Notes: generated from the letters alone by a model not told the origin. A stretch of 64,000 nt of DNA from DATLGB01 sp963726825 (GCA_963726825.1 CAVSDT010000002.1:1178001-1242000), one strand, 5' to 3'; shown: positions 1 through 8,230, counted from the stretch's first letter. Numbers and translations are program-made.

Positions 1-150
1 CGCCGTGCGCAGCGCGAAGTACGCGTCGGTGCGGTCGGCGGCGTCGATGACCGTCAGCGCCCGGGTGGCCAGCAGCACCTCGCCGACGCCGACCGTCGCG
101 CCGGCCGCGCGCATCCGCGCGGCCAGCAGCGGGACGGCGAGCTCAGGCAT
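1..150 (-). CDS. coxE: CoxE-like VWA-domain protein, N-terminal part only
   Basis: Only the first 50 codons lie in the window. The gene starts at ATG 150 and runs off the left edge. The visible N-terminus (MPELAVPLLAARMRAAG, then VGVGEVLLATRALTVID) resembles the start of CoxE/VWA proteins, which work with the CoxD AAA+ ATPase to insert the sulfur/copper ligand or mature the molybdenum active site. It overlaps the end of coxD by 8 bp, so it is the last visible gene of the coxSLMDE operon. The von Willebrand A domain itself is outside the window, so the call leans on context. Confidence 0.7.
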   Translation of the reverse strand, partial: MPELAVPLLAARMRAAGATVGVGEVLLATRALTVIDAADRTDAYFALRTA

Positions 151-967
151 CCGCGAGCACCCCCGCCGCGCGCACCCGCTCCACGTCCTCGTGGACCTTC
201 AACACCACGCCGAGGGTCTCCTCGAGTGCCGCATCGGGGCCCAGCTGCGCGAGCGCACGCGCCCAGGTGATCGTCTCACCGACGCCGGGCAGCTTGTACA
301 GCGCCTCCCGGCGCAGGCGCGCGACCGCCTCGCAGACGCGCCGCGAGATCGCCTCGTCCGCCCCCGGGAGCCGTGCGCGCACGATGTCGACCTCGCGCTC
401 GACGTCCGGGTAGTCGATCCAGTGGTAGAGGCAGCGCCGCTTGAGCGCGTCGTGGAGCTCGCGTGTGCGGTTGGAGGTCAGGATCACCGTGGGTCGCCGT
501 GTCGCCACGATGGTCCCGAGCTCGGGGATCGAGACCTGGAAGTCCGACAGGAGCTCGAGCAGGAACGCCTCGAACTCGTCGTCGGCGCGGTCGATCTCGT
601 CCACGAGCAGGACGACCGGCTCGTCGGCCTCCAGCGCCTCCAGCAGGGGCCGTCGCAGGAGGAAGCGGCGCGAGTACAGGTCCTCCGCGTCGGCGCCCGA
701 CTCCGCGGCACGAATGGCCAGCAGCTGACGCTGGAAGTCCCAGTCATAGACCGCGTGGTGGACGTCGATGCCCTCGTGGCACTGCAGCCGGATCAGCCGC
801 GCGCCCTGCACGGCGGCCAGGGCCTTGGCGACCTCCGTCTTGCCGACCCCGGCCTCGCCCTCGAGCAGCAGCGGCTGCTCGAGGGTCGTGGCGAGGTGGA
901 TCGACGTGGCCAGGCCCCGGTCGGCCAGGTAGTCCTGACCGGCGAGGGCCTCCTGGATCTCGGTCAC
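143..967 (-). CDS. coxD: CoxD-like MoxR-family AAA+ ATPase
   Basis: This 274-aa protein is a MoxR-type AAA+ ATPase, a family that remodels or matures metalloenzymes; CoxD in CO dehydrogenase operons is needed for active-site assembly. Visible motifs are Walker A GEAGVGKT near residue 42, Walker B VVLLVDEIDRAD, a sensor segment ILTSNRTRELHDALKRRC and a C-terminal lid with LPGVGETITWARAL. I chose GTG 967 because VTEIQEALAGQDYL is the conserved family start; open frame upstream of it only mirrors coxM. It lies 41 bp after coxM and overlaps coxE, so it is co-transcribed and probably acts on the CoxL subunit. Confidence 0.9.
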   Translation of the reverse strand: MTEIQEALAGQDYLADRGLATSIHLATTLEQPLLLEGEAGVGKTEVAKALAAVQGARLIRLQCHEGIDVHHAVYDWDFQRQLLAIRAAESGADAEDLYSRRFLLRRPLLEALEADEPVVLLVDEIDRADDEFEAFLLELLSDFQVSIPELGTIVATRRPTVILTSNRTRELHDALKRRCLYHWIDYPDVEREVDIVRARLPGADEAISRRVCEAVARLRREALYKLPGVGETITWARALAQLGPDAALEETLGVVLKVHEDVERVRAAGVLADA

Positions 968-1008
968 GCCCCTGGGGGGCGTGCCACCGGCTTCGCCTCC
1001 GCGGACGC

Positions 1009-1854
1009 TCACCCGGCGGCTGCGGCCTGCTGCAGCGCGCGCTTGCACAGCACGCGCGCCAGATGCCGCTTGTAGTCCTCGGTCGCGTTGAGGTCCGCGG
1101 GCGGGTTGGTGCCCTCCGCCGCCAGCTCGGCCGCCGCCCCGATCGAGTCGGCGTCCAGCGGCTTGCCGCGCAGCGCCTCCTCCACGGCGGTCGCCCGCAG
1201 CGGGATCCCCGCCATGTGGGTCAGACCGATGCGCACGTCGGAGACGACGCCGCCGTCGGTCTTGACCGACGCGGAGACGGCCACCATCGGCCAGTCCTCC
1301 TTGCGGCGGTTGAACTTCGCGTAGCCCGACTGAAACGACGCCGGGTCCTCGGCGAAGCGGACCTCCGTGAGCAGCTCGTCGGCCTCCAGCGCCGTCTCGA
1401 GGTAGTCGCGGAAGAAGTCGGCCGCCGCGATCTCCCGCGACGCCCCGCCGGTCTTGGTCGCGACGATCGTCGCGTCCATCGCCAGGACGACCGCGGGCAG
1501 GTCCGACGCCGGGTCGCCGTGGGCCAGCGACCCGCCGATCGTCCCGCGGTTGCGCACCTGCTGGTCGGCGATCGTCGCGGCGGCCTCCGACAGGATCCCG
1601 AGCTCGCCGTGATGGACCGCGTCGTGCGTCGTGCGCGCCCCGATCGAGACCCCGCCGTTGCGGCGGATGCCTTCGAGCTCCTGCAGGCGCCGGATGTCGA
1701 CGAGCAGGGACGGGGCGGAGAGCCGCAGCTTCATCAGCGGCAGCAGCGAGTGCCCGCCCGAGATGAGCTTGGCGTCCTCGCCGCCCGCGGCGAGCTGGCT
1801 GAGCGCGTCGTCGACCGATTCGGCGACGACGTAGTCGAATGCCGCGGGGATCAT
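1009..1854 (-). CDS. coxM: CO dehydrogenase-like FAD-binding medium subunit
   Basis: This 281-aa flavoprotein subunit passes electrons from the [2Fe-2S] small subunit to FAD in molybdenum hydroxylases. It starts MIPAAFDYVVAES and shows the FAD pyrophosphate motif AKLISGGHSLLPLMKLRL (residues about 28-45) and the second FAD motif RNRGTIGGSLAHGDPASD (about 102-119). Its length is normal for CoxM/XdhB proteins (about 280-290). The ATG overlaps the coxL stop as ATGA, indicating translational coupling. It belongs to the minus-strand coxSLMDE operon. Confidence 0.93.
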   Translation of the reverse strand: MIPAAFDYVVAESVDDALSQLAAGGEDAKLISGGHSLLPLMKLRLSAPSLLVDIRRLQELEGIRRNGGVSIGARTTHDAVHHGELGILSEAAATIADQQVRNRGTIGGSLAHGDPASDLPAVVLAMDATIVATKTGGASREIAAADFFRDYLETALEADELLTEVRFAEDPASFQSGYAKFNRRKEDWPMVAVSASVKTDGGVVSDVRIGLTHMAGIPLRATAVEEALRGKPLDADSIGAAAELAAEGTNPPADLNATEDYKRHLARVLCKRALQQAAAAG

Positions 1855-4232
1855 GCCGCCGCACCTCCCTGGCCGTTGATGGCTTCCCACACCCGCATGG
1901 GGGTGAGGGGCATGTTCAGGTACGTCACGCCGACGGGCCGCAGCGCGTCGATGACGGCGTTGGTGACCGCGGCGGTGGCGGCGATGGTGCCCGCCTCGCC
2001 GATGCCCTTGACGCCGAGCTGGTTGACCGGGGACGGGGTCTCCGTCCGGTCGGTCTCGTAGCCCGGGACGTCGGCTGCGCTCGGCAGGGCGTAGTCGACG
2101 AACGTGCCCGTGACGAGCTGGCCGGCCTCGTCGTAGTGGACCCGCTCGTACAGCGCCTGGCCGATCGAGTGCGTGATGCCGCCGTGCACCTGCCCGTCGA
2201 TGATCGTCGGGTTGATCGCCGGCCCGCAGTCGTCGACCGCGACGTAGCGGCGCACGTCCACCCGGCCCGTCTCCCGGTCGACCTCCACGACGCACGCGTG
2301 CGCGCCGAAGGGGAAGACGAAGTTCGACGGGTCGTAGAACGCGGTCTCCTCGAGGCCCGGCTCCATGTCCTCCGGGGTCCCGTCGGGGATGAAGGCGGCG
2401 CCCGCGATCTCGGCCAGCGTCATGCCCTTGTCGGTGCCGCGGACGGCGAACTTGCCGTCGGAGACCTCGATGTCCTCCGGCGCGGCCTCGAGCAGGTGCG
2501 CGACGATCTTCTTGGCCTTCTCGACCACCTTGTTCGTCGCCCGCACGAGCGCCTCGCCGCCGACCGCGGTCGTGCGCGAGCCGTACGTGCCGAGACCGTG
2601 CGGCCCCGTGCCCGTGTCGCCGTGGATGACCTCCACCACCGACGGGTCGACCCCGAGGCGGTCGGCGATCACCTGGGCGAACGTCGTCTCCTGCCCCTGG
2701 CCGTGCGGCGAGGTGCCCGTGTAGGCGGTGACGGCGCCGGTGAAGTGCACCCGCACCATCCCGGACTCCCACAGGCCGGTCTGCAGGCCGAAGCCCTTCG
2801 GGCCGGTCACGCGCGACGGCGCGAGCCCGCAGATCTCCGTGTAGGTCGAGTAGCCGACCCCGAGGAGCTTGCCCTCCTTGGCGGCCTCGGCCTTCTCGGC
2901 CTCGAACGCCTCGACGTCGAAGTGCTCGAGGAGCTTGTCCAGCGACCCGTTGTAGTCGCCGGAGTCGTAGACGATCCCGAGGGCCGTCTCGGCGGGGAAC
3001 TCCGTGATGAAGTTCTTGCGCCGCAGCTCGAGGCGGTCCATGCCGAGCTCGTCCGCGAGCTGGTCCATGCACACCTCGATCGCGTGCGTGGCCTCCGGCC
3101 GGCCGGCCCCGCGGATCGCGTCCGTCGGGCACTTGTTCGTGTAGACGCCGGTGATGTCGGTCTGAACGGCGGCGAACTTGTAGCAGCCGCTCATCACGAA
3201 CGCCCCCAGCGACGGGATCGTCGGGGTGAGCAGCATGAGGTAGGCGCCCATGTCGGCGATGATCCGCGAGTGGATGCCCGTGACGGTGCCGTCGGACTTG
3301 GCGCCGATCCGGACGTAGGCGACCTGATCGCGACCGTGGTGGGTCGTCATCATGTGCTCGGAGCGGGTCTCGATCCACTTCACCGGGCGCCCGAGGTGGC
3401 GGGCGACGGCGGCGAGGAGGACCTCCTCGCCCGTGACCTGGAGCTTGGCGCCGAAGCCGCCGCCGACCTCCGGGGCGATCACGCGCACGCGCTCCTCGTT
3501 CTCGCCCAGCAGCAGGGCGATGAACAGGCGCACGAAGTGCGGGACCTGGGTGGAGGTGGTGATGGTCAGCCCGGTGCCGCGGGGCTCGACGACGACGCCA
3601 CGGGGCTCGATCGGCGCGCCGGAGGTGCGGTGGTTGACGACGCGGCGCTCGACCACGACGTCGGCCTCGGCGAGCGCGGCCTCGATGTCCCCGCCGCCCA
3701 GCGACCAGTCGTGGGTCTTGTTGGACCCGAGATCGGAGTGGACGAGCGGCGCGCCGTCCTCCAGCGCGGCCTCGACGTCGATGGCGACGTCGAGCGGCTC
3801 GAGGTCGGCGAACACGGACTCGGCCGCGTCGATCATCTCGTAGCGGCCCTCGCCGACCACGACGGCGATCGGCTCGCCGACGAAGCGCACCTCGTCGACC
3901 GCGAGCGGCCAGTGCTTGGTGTTGTGGACCTCGACCTCCGGCGGCACCCAGGCCATCGGGAGGGCGTCCAGGATGCCAAGCCCCTCGAGGTCCTTGCCCG
4001 TGAAGACGCCGAGGACGCCCGGGATCTGCTCGGCCTCGCTCGTGTCGACGGAGACGATGCGGGCATGGGCCTCGGTGGAGCGCACGAACGCGCACCAGAG
4101 GGTGCCCTGCGGGGTGATGTCGTCCGTGTAGCGGCCGCGGCCGGTGATCAGCCGCGGGTCCTCCTTGCGGCGCATCGCACGGCCGACGAAGTTCCCTGAT
4201 TCGGGCCCACCCACCCGGTCGGCGACGCTCAT
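1851..4232 (-). CDS. coxL: Form II CO dehydrogenase-like molybdopterin large subunit
   Basis: This 793-aa catalytic subunit of a xanthine-oxidase-family molybdenum hydroxylase would bind molybdopterin cytosine dinucleotide. It begins MSVADRVGGPESGNFVGRAM and contains VGGGFGAKLQ and, near residue 743, GIGEAGTI with the likely catalytic glutamate. The active-site loop near residue 372 reads DAIRGAGRPE. True aerobic CO dehydrogenase (form I) has AYRCSFR with the copper-binding cysteine, whereas form II has AYRGAGR. This protein therefore lacks the Cys and is form II-like, so CO oxidation is unproven and the real substrate is unknown. It overlaps coxS and coxM by 4 bp each. Confidence 0.93.
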   Translation of the reverse strand: MSVADRVGGPESGNFVGRAMRRKEDPRLITGRGRYTDDITPQGTLWCAFVRSTEAHARIVSVDTSEAEQIPGVLGVFTGKDLEGLGILDALPMAWVPPEVEVHNTKHWPLAVDEVRFVGEPIAVVVGEGRYEMIDAAESVFADLEPLDVAIDVEAALEDGAPLVHSDLGSNKTHDWSLGGGDIEAALAEADVVVERRVVNHRTSGAPIEPRGVVVEPRGTGLTITTSTQVPHFVRLFIALLLGENEERVRVIAPEVGGGFGAKLQVTGEEVLLAAVARHLGRPVKWIETRSEHMMTTHHGRDQVAYVRIGAKSDGTVTGIHSRIIADMGAYLMLLTPTIPSLGAFVMSGCYKFAAVQTDITGVYTNKCPTDAIRGAGRPEATHAIEVCMDQLADELGMDRLELRRKNFITEFPAETALGIVYDSGDYNGSLDKLLEHFDVEAFEAEKAEAAKEGKLLGVGYSTYTEICGLAPSRVTGPKGFGLQTGLWESGMVRVHFTGAVTAYTGTSPHGQGQETTFAQVIADRLGVDPSVVEVIHGDTGTGPHGLGTYGSRTTAVGGEALVRATNKVVEKAKKIVAHLLEAAPEDIEVSDGKFAVRGTDKGMTLAEIAGAAFIPDGTPEDMEPGLEETAFYDPSNFVFPFGAHACVVEVDRETGRVDVRRYVAVDDCGPAINPTIIDGQVHGGITHSIGQALYERVHYDEAGQLVTGTFVDYALPSAADVPGYETDRTETPSPVNQLGVKGIGEAGTIAATAAVTNAVIDALRPVGVTYLNMPLTPMRVWEAINGQGGAAA

Positions 4233-4717
4233 GCCGTGACCTCCTTGCCGGTGCCGGCCCTGGCCGCGTGCTGGACCGCCTTGACGATGTTGTGGTAGCC
4301 CGTGCAGCGGCACAGGTTCCCGCCGAGCGCCTCGCGGATCTCGTGCTCGGACGGGTCCGGGTTGCGCTCCAGCAGGTCGGCCGACGCCATGATCATGCCC
4401 GGCGTGCAGTAGCCGCACTGCAGGCCGTGCTCGGCCCAGAAGCCCTCCTGGACGGGATGCAGGTCCCGCTCGGTGCCCATGCCCTCGATCGTCTTGACCG
4501 CCGCGCCGTCGGCCTGGACGGCCAGGATGGTGCAGGACTTCACCGCGTCACCGTTGAGGTGACAGGTGCAGGCCCCGCAGTTGGAGGTGTCGCACCCGAC
4601 GTGGGTGCCGGTCAACCCGAGGTCGTCGCGGAGGAAGTGCACCAGCAGCGTGCGTGGATCCACGTCCCGCTCGTAGAGCGTGCCGTTGACCTCAAGTGAC
4701 ACGTGGACATGCGCCAT
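4229..4717 (-). CDS. coxS: CO dehydrogenase-like [2Fe-2S] small subunit
   Basis: This 162-aa iron-sulfur subunit is the first gene of the operon. The plant-type ferredoxin cluster ligands are in CDTSNCGACTCHLNG (residues about 42-56, with the fourth Cys in KSCTILA). The second cluster is in QCGYCTPGM (about 100-108) and CRCTGYHNI (about 136-144). It transfers electrons between the molybdenum centre and FAD. The ATG at 4717 is preceded by GGGAGAG, a good ribosome binding site. Upstream are a TAGCGT -10-like hexamer and a 14-bp dyad that may be an operator. Confidence 0.95.
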   Translation of the reverse strand: MAHVHVSLEVNGTLYERDVDPRTLLVHFLRDDLGLTGTHVGCDTSNCGACTCHLNGDAVKSCTILAVQADGAAVKTIEGMGTERDLHPVQEGFWAEHGLQCGYCTPGMIMASADLLERNPDPSEHEIREALGGNLCRCTGYHNIVKAVQHAARAGTGKEVTA

Positions 4718-4731
4718 GAATGCTCTCCCTC

Positions 4732-4745
4732 AGTTGGGTCCAACT
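4732..4745. promoter_or_regulatory. Inverted repeat, candidate operator of the cox operon
   Basis: AGTTGG-GT-CCAACT is a dyad with perfect 6-bp arms and a 2-bp centre. It sits 15 bp before the coxS start, between the -10-like hexamer at 4757-4762 and the ribosome binding site. A repressor bound here would block early transcription. Half sites of TTGG/CCAA type are seen for some GntR-family (FCD) regulators, but no regulator gene is nearby and the binder is unknown. Confidence 0.45.
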
Positions 4746-4756
4746 CCCTGCAAGGC

Positions 4757-4762
4757 ACGCTA
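4757..4762 (-). promoter_or_regulatory. -10-like hexamer TAGCGT upstream of coxS
   Basis: On the minus strand TAGCGT lies 39 nt before the coxS start, matching the TAnnnT pattern that precedes many genes in this window. A transcript starting about 7 nt downstream would have a short leader holding the dyad and the ribosome binding site. No convincing -35 is visible. The rest of the 4718-4809 gap holds a small CAGCAGTGCTG hairpin and nothing else I recognise. Confidence 0.35.
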
Positions 4763-4809
4763 CACCGCGTCAGCAGTGCTGACCAGGCTGCCGTCAGGTT
4801 GCAACGCGC

Positions 4810-6003
4810 CTAGAGCAGCAGCGCCTGCGCGGTGCCACCCGCGGGGATCGACGGCGCGCTCTCGGGCGCGACGACGAAGCCACCGGCCTGCGCCAGCGAC
4901 AGGGTCATGGCCGAGCCCTGCTGGTCCGTCGGGGTGGCCTCCAGGACGCCGTCCTCGCCACGGGCGAACGTGGCGGTGAGGTACGTGGTCCGTCCGTCGA
5001 CCGGTGCGATCTCCCGCGTCGTCCGCACGGGGACGCGCTCCTCCACGGCCTCGGGATCCCCGTGGAGGCGACGCAGCAGCGGCTCGACGTAACACAGGAA
5101 CGCGACGACCCCGCTGAGCGGGTTGCCGGGGAGCCCGAAGGCCCACGTGCCGTCCTCCAGCGTGCCGGCGAAGACCGGCTTGCCCGGCTTGATCCGCACG
5201 CGCCAGAACAGCTCCTGGACGCCCGCCCGGTCCAGCGCGCCCTTCACGTGGTCGTGTTCGCCGACGGACACGCCGCCCGCGACCAGCAGCACGTCGGCGT
5301 CGGAGAGCCCGAGGCGGATGCGCTCCTCGATGTCGCGCGGATCGTCGGCGGCGATGCCGAGGTCTGCCGGCTCGGCGCCGGCGCGGCGCACGAGCGCGCG
5401 CAGCGCGACGAGGTTGGTCTCGTGGATCTGTCCCTCGCCGAGCGGCGTGCCGGCCGGGATGAGCTCGTCGCCCGTGGCGAGCACCGCGACGCGGGCGCGG
5501 CGCCGGACGGCGACCTCGGGGACGCCAGCGGCGGCGATCGCCGTGAGCGTCTGGACGGTGACGGTCTGTCCTGCGCGCAGCACGACGGTGCCGGCGGGGA
5601 CGTCCTCCCCGCGGAAGCGGACGTTGGTCCTCGGCTGCACCGCGTGATCGATCTCGACGGCGCCGTCCCCGTCGTCGGTCACGACCTCCTGGCGCTCGAC
5701 CGCGTCGGCGCCGGGTGGCAGCGCGCCGCCGGTGAAGATGCGCCGGGCGGTGCCGGGCGCGAGCTCCTCGCCCGCCGGGTCACCCGCCGCGACCTCACCC
5801 ACGAGCTGCAGCGTGCCGGGGACGTCGGCGCTGCGAATCGCGTAGCCGTCCATCGCGGAGCGGTCGAAGCCCGGGAGGTCGATCGGGCAGACGACGTCCT
5901 CGGCGAGGATGCGGTCGACCGCGTCGTCGAGCGAGACGGTCTCGACCGGGAGCGGCTGGGCCCGGTCCGCGACGAGCTTCCAGGCCTCCTCCCGCGACAG
6001 CAT
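4810..6003 (-). CDS. moeA: Molybdopterin molybdotransferase MoeA
   Basis: This 397-aa enzyme inserts molybdate into adenylylated molybdopterin, the last common step of molybdenum cofactor synthesis in the cytoplasm. Family signatures include LPGFDRSAMDGYAIRSAD near residue 43, GGALPPGADAVERQE, the MoCF-like core VAVLATGDELIPAG and VAGGVSVGEHDHVKGAL, and GLPGNPLSGVVAF. Length is normal. Its ATG directly abuts the moaA stop, so moaC-moaA-moeA is one minus-strand unit. It would supply the cofactor to the adjacent Cox enzyme and to the molybdopterin oxidoreductase at 11.7-13.0 kb. Confidence 0.96.
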   Translation of the reverse strand: MLSREEAWKLVADRAQPLPVETVSLDDAVDRILAEDVVCPIDLPGFDRSAMDGYAIRSADVPGTLQLVGEVAAGDPAGEELAPGTARRIFTGGALPPGADAVERQEVVTDDGDGAVEIDHAVQPRTNVRFRGEDVPAGTVVLRAGQTVTVQTLTAIAAAGVPEVAVRRRARVAVLATGDELIPAGTPLGEGQIHETNLVALRALVRRAGAEPADLGIAADDPRDIEERIRLGLSDADVLLVAGGVSVGEHDHVKGALDRAGVQELFWRVRIKPGKPVFAGTLEDGTWAFGLPGNPLSGVVAFLCYVEPLLRRLHGDPEAVEERVPVRTTREIAPVDGRTTYLTATFARGEDGVLEATPTDQQGSAMTLSLAQAGGFVVAPESAPSIPAGGTAQALLL

Positions 6004-7002
6004 TCAGCCGCCGATCTGGGACATCGACCGGCCCGGCTTGACGAACGCCGGGTCGTTGATGCGGTGCTTGAGCTCCTTCTTCCACACCGCGTCGCGGACG
6101 AGCTCGACGAGCTCGTCGTCGGTCGCGCCGTTGCGCAGCGGCTCGCGCAGATCGGTCTCGTTGATCGAGAACAGGCAGGTGCGCAGCTTCCCGTCGGCCG
6201 TGAGGCGGATGCGGTTGCAGTCCGAGCAGAACGGCTCAGACACCGGGGAGATGAAGCCGATCGTCCCCTTGCCGTCCTCGAACTCCCAGCGGTCGCTCGT
6301 GCCGCTCGTGGCGCGGCCGAGGGGGCGCATGGGATGGATCGCGTGGATGATCGCGCGCAGCTCCTCGCTCGGGAGCACCCGCTCGGGGCCCCAGGAGTCG
6401 TCGGCGTCCAGCGGCATCCACTCGATGAAGCGGACCTCGTAGGGCTTGCGGCGGGCGAGCTCGGCGAAGCGGCCGGCCTCGGCCTCGGTGAAGTCGCGCA
6501 GGGCGACGGCGTTGACCTTGATCGGCCGCAGCTGCGGGTACGCCTCGGCGGCCTCGAGGCCCGCGAGGACCTCGTCGAGCGCGTCGCGGCGGGTGAGCTC
6601 GAAGAAGCGATCGGGCGCGAGCGCGTCGAGTGAGACGTTGAGGCGCTTGAGGCCGGCGGCGACGAGGTCAGGCAGCTGGCGGCGCAGGAGGTAGCCGTTG
6701 GTCGTCAGCGACAGGTCGTGGACGTTGGGGTCGGCGTCCAGCAGTGCCACGAGCCGGTGCAGCTCGCGCCGGGCCAGCGGCTCGCCGCCCGTCAGGCGCA
6801 CGTCGTGCACGCCCATCTCGGCGAGGAGGCCGACGAGGCGGGCGATCTCCTCGTAGGTGAGCACGGCCTCGCGCTGCAGCCACGGCAGGCCCTCGGCGGG
6901 CATGCAGTACTGGCAGCGGAAGTTGCAGCGGTCGGTGACGGAGATCCGCACGTCGCCGATCGCCCGTCCGTGCCCGTCGATCAGCTGGTCGCGCATCGTC
7001 AT
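6004..7002 (-). CDS. moaA: GTP 3',8-cyclase MoaA (radical SAM)
   Basis: This 332-aa radical-SAM enzyme, with MoaC, converts GTP into cyclic pyranopterin monophosphate. The N-terminal 4Fe-4S motif CNFRCQYC lies near residues 25-32. The C-terminal cluster ligands are in FCSDCNRIRLTADGKLRTC, and the essential C-terminal GG is present (SMSQIGG). I chose ATG 7002, which overlaps the moaC stop as ATGA; ATG 6996 (MRDQLIDGHGRA) is the alternative. It is the middle gene of moaC-moaA-moeA. Confidence 0.96.
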   Translation of the reverse strand: MTMRDQLIDGHGRAIGDVRISVTDRCNFRCQYCMPAEGLPWLQREAVLTYEEIARLVGLLAEMGVHDVRLTGGEPLARRELHRLVALLDADPNVHDLSLTTNGYLLRRQLPDLVAAGLKRLNVSLDALAPDRFFELTRRDALDEVLAGLEAAEAYPQLRPIKVNAVALRDFTEAEAGRFAELARRKPYEVRFIEWMPLDADDSWGPERVLPSEELRAIIHAIHPMRPLGRATSGTSDRWEFEDGKGTIGFISPVSEPFCSDCNRIRLTADGKLRTCLFSINETDLREPLRNGATDDELVELVRDAVWKKELKHRINDPAFVKPGRSMSQIGG

Positions 7003-7475
7003 CGCCGGTAGTCCCCGCTCTTGCCGCCCGTCTTCTCCAACAAGGCGATGGATTCGATCGTGACGCCCTTCTCGACGCCCTTGACCATGTCGTAGACCGT
7101 GAGGGCGGCGACGGACGCGGCCGTCAGCGCCTCCATCTCCACGCCCGTCCCGCTGACGGTGCTGGCCGTCGTCACGAGGGTGAGGGTGCCGGCGCCGGCG
7201 TCCAGGGACGCGTCGCAGTCGACGTGGGAGAGCGCGAGCTGATGGCAGAGCGGGATGAGCTCGCTCGTGCGCTTCGCGGCCTGGATGGCGGCGATCCGGG
7301 CGGTGCCGATCACGTCGCCCTTGGGCATGTCGCCCGTCGCGACGCGCTCGGCGGTCTGCGGCGACATGCGCACGACGGCGCTGGCACGGGCGGTGCGCGC
7401 GGTCAGCGGCTTCGCCGACACGTCGACCATCCGCGCCGTCCCCTCCGCGTCCAGATGGGTCAGGGCTCCCTCCAC
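6999..7475 (-). CDS. moaC: Cyclic pyranopterin monophosphate synthase MoaC
   Basis: This 158-aa enzyme completes cyclic pyranopterin monophosphate formation with MoaA. Typical features are ARMVDVSAK near the N-terminus, ELIPLCHQLALSHVD with active-site residues, GVEMEALTAASVAALTVYDM and EKTGGKSGDY at the end. Length matches the family. GTG 7475 is favoured because a TAGACT hexamer lies 8 nt upstream; GTG 7481 is two codons longer. There is no ribosome binding site, so the mRNA may be leaderless. It is first in its operon and divergent from the moaD-moaE fusion. Confidence 0.94.
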   Translation of the reverse strand: MEGALTHLDAEGTARMVDVSAKPLTARTARASAVVRMSPQTAERVATGDMPKGDVIGTARIAAIQAAKRTSELIPLCHQLALSHVDCDASLDAGAGTLTLVTTASTVSGTGVEMEALTAASVAALTVYDMVKGVEKGVTIESIALLEKTGGKSGDYRR

Positions 7476-7483
7476 TGACACCG

Positions 7484-7489
7484 AGTCTA
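7484..7489 (-). promoter_or_regulatory. -10 hexamer TAGACT of moaC
   Basis: TAGACT reads on the minus strand 8 nt before GTG 7475. This spacing predicts a transcript starting at or next to the start codon. It shares the 57-bp intergenic region with the divergent promoter at 7520-7525. Confidence 0.45.
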
Positions 7490-7519
7490 CGCACGATCGA
7501 TAGACGGGCGTCGCTGACG

Positions 7520-7525
7520 TAGCCT
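7520..7525 (+). promoter_or_regulatory. -10 hexamer TAGCCT of the moaD-moaE fusion
   Basis: TAGCCT lies 7 nt before GTG 7533, and no ribosome binding site intervenes. The layout predicts a leaderless transcript, divergent from moaC. Confidence 0.45.
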
Positions 7526-7532
7526 TGCGGCC

Positions 7533-8186
7533 GTGCAGCTCACCGTTCGCCTCTTCGCCGGCCTGCGCGAGCTCGCCGGGGCCGACACCGTCGACGTCGA
7601 GCTCGCCGAGCCGGCCACGGTCGCCGACCTGCTCGCCGCCCTGGGGCCGACCCCGCTCGGGGCGCTGCCCGACCGCTCCTTCATCGTCGCGGTCAACCGC
7701 GCCTACGCGACCCCCGCAGCCGCGATCGCGCCGGGGGACGAGGTCGCGTTGATCCCGCCCGTGTCCGGCGGCGCGCCCGCGGCCGCCGTCGTGCGCCGGG
7801 CCGTCGTGGTCGACGGCCCGCTGGACCCCACGGGGCTGCTCGACCTCGTGCGCGACGTGCGCGCCGGCGGCGTCGTGCTCTTCGAGGGCGACCCGCGCGA
7901 GGTGGCCCACCTCGACTACGAGGCCTACGCCGAGATGGCGGAGCCGCTGATGGCGTCGATCGCGGAGGAGGAGGCCGTCCGCCACGGGCTGGTGGCCGTG
8001 GCGATCGAGCACCGCGTCGGCCGGGTGCCCGCGGGCGCGGCCGCCGTGCTGGTCGCCGTCGGCGCTCCGCATCGGGGGGAGGCGTTCGAAGGCGCGCGGG
8101 CGATCATGGACCGCCTCAAGGCCGAGGCGCCGATCTTCAAGCGCGAGGAGGGCGCCTGGATCGGCGAGCTCCCCGCCGCCAACTGA
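7533..8186 (+). CDS. moaDE: MoaD-MoaE fusion, molybdopterin synthase
   Basis: This 217-aa protein fuses both molybdopterin synthase subunits. Residues 1-80 are a MoaD ubiquitin-fold domain ending PPVSGG (Gly79-Gly80), followed by a short Ala-rich linker and a MoaE domain from about 85. MoaE signatures are LDYEAYAEMAEPLM, AIEHRVGRV, GAPHRGEAF and APIFKREEGAWI with the catalytic-type lysine. MoaD needs a free C-terminal GG for thiocarboxylation, so cleavage after Gly80 is expected, as reported for the mycobacterial fusion MoaX. The usual VR-HN-GR stretch before LDYEAY is shortened here (VVLFEGDPREVAH). The start is GTG. Confidence 0.93.
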   Translation: MQLTVRLFAGLRELAGADTVDVELAEPATVADLLAALGPTPLGALPDRSFIVAVNRAYATPAAAIAPGDEVALIPPVSGGAPAAAVVRRAVVVDGPLDPTGLLDLVRDVRAGGVVLFEGDPREVAHLDYEAYAEMAEPLMASIAEEEAVRHGLVAVAIEHRVGRVPAGAAAVLVAVGAPHRGEAFEGARAIMDRLKAEAPIFKREEGAWIGELPAAN

Positions 8187-8189
8187 CCG

Positions 8190-8212
8190 GGGACCGCATC
8201 GAATCGGGTCCC
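8190..8212 (+). terminator. Hairpin after the moaD-moaE fusion
   Basis: GGGACC (8190-8195) and GGTCCC (8207-8212) form a 6-bp GC stem with an 11-nt loop a few bases after the stop codon. There is no T-tract, so it may act as a GC-rich intrinsic terminator or only as a 3'-end structure. Confidence 0.3.
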
Positions 8213-8230
8213 GCGCGCGTTCCATGCCCG

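Noticed and set aside
1839..4199. A 786-codon plus-strand frame opposite coxL
   Set aside because: The translation is Val/Asp/Leu/Arg-rich without domains; coxL on the minus strand is clearly the real gene.
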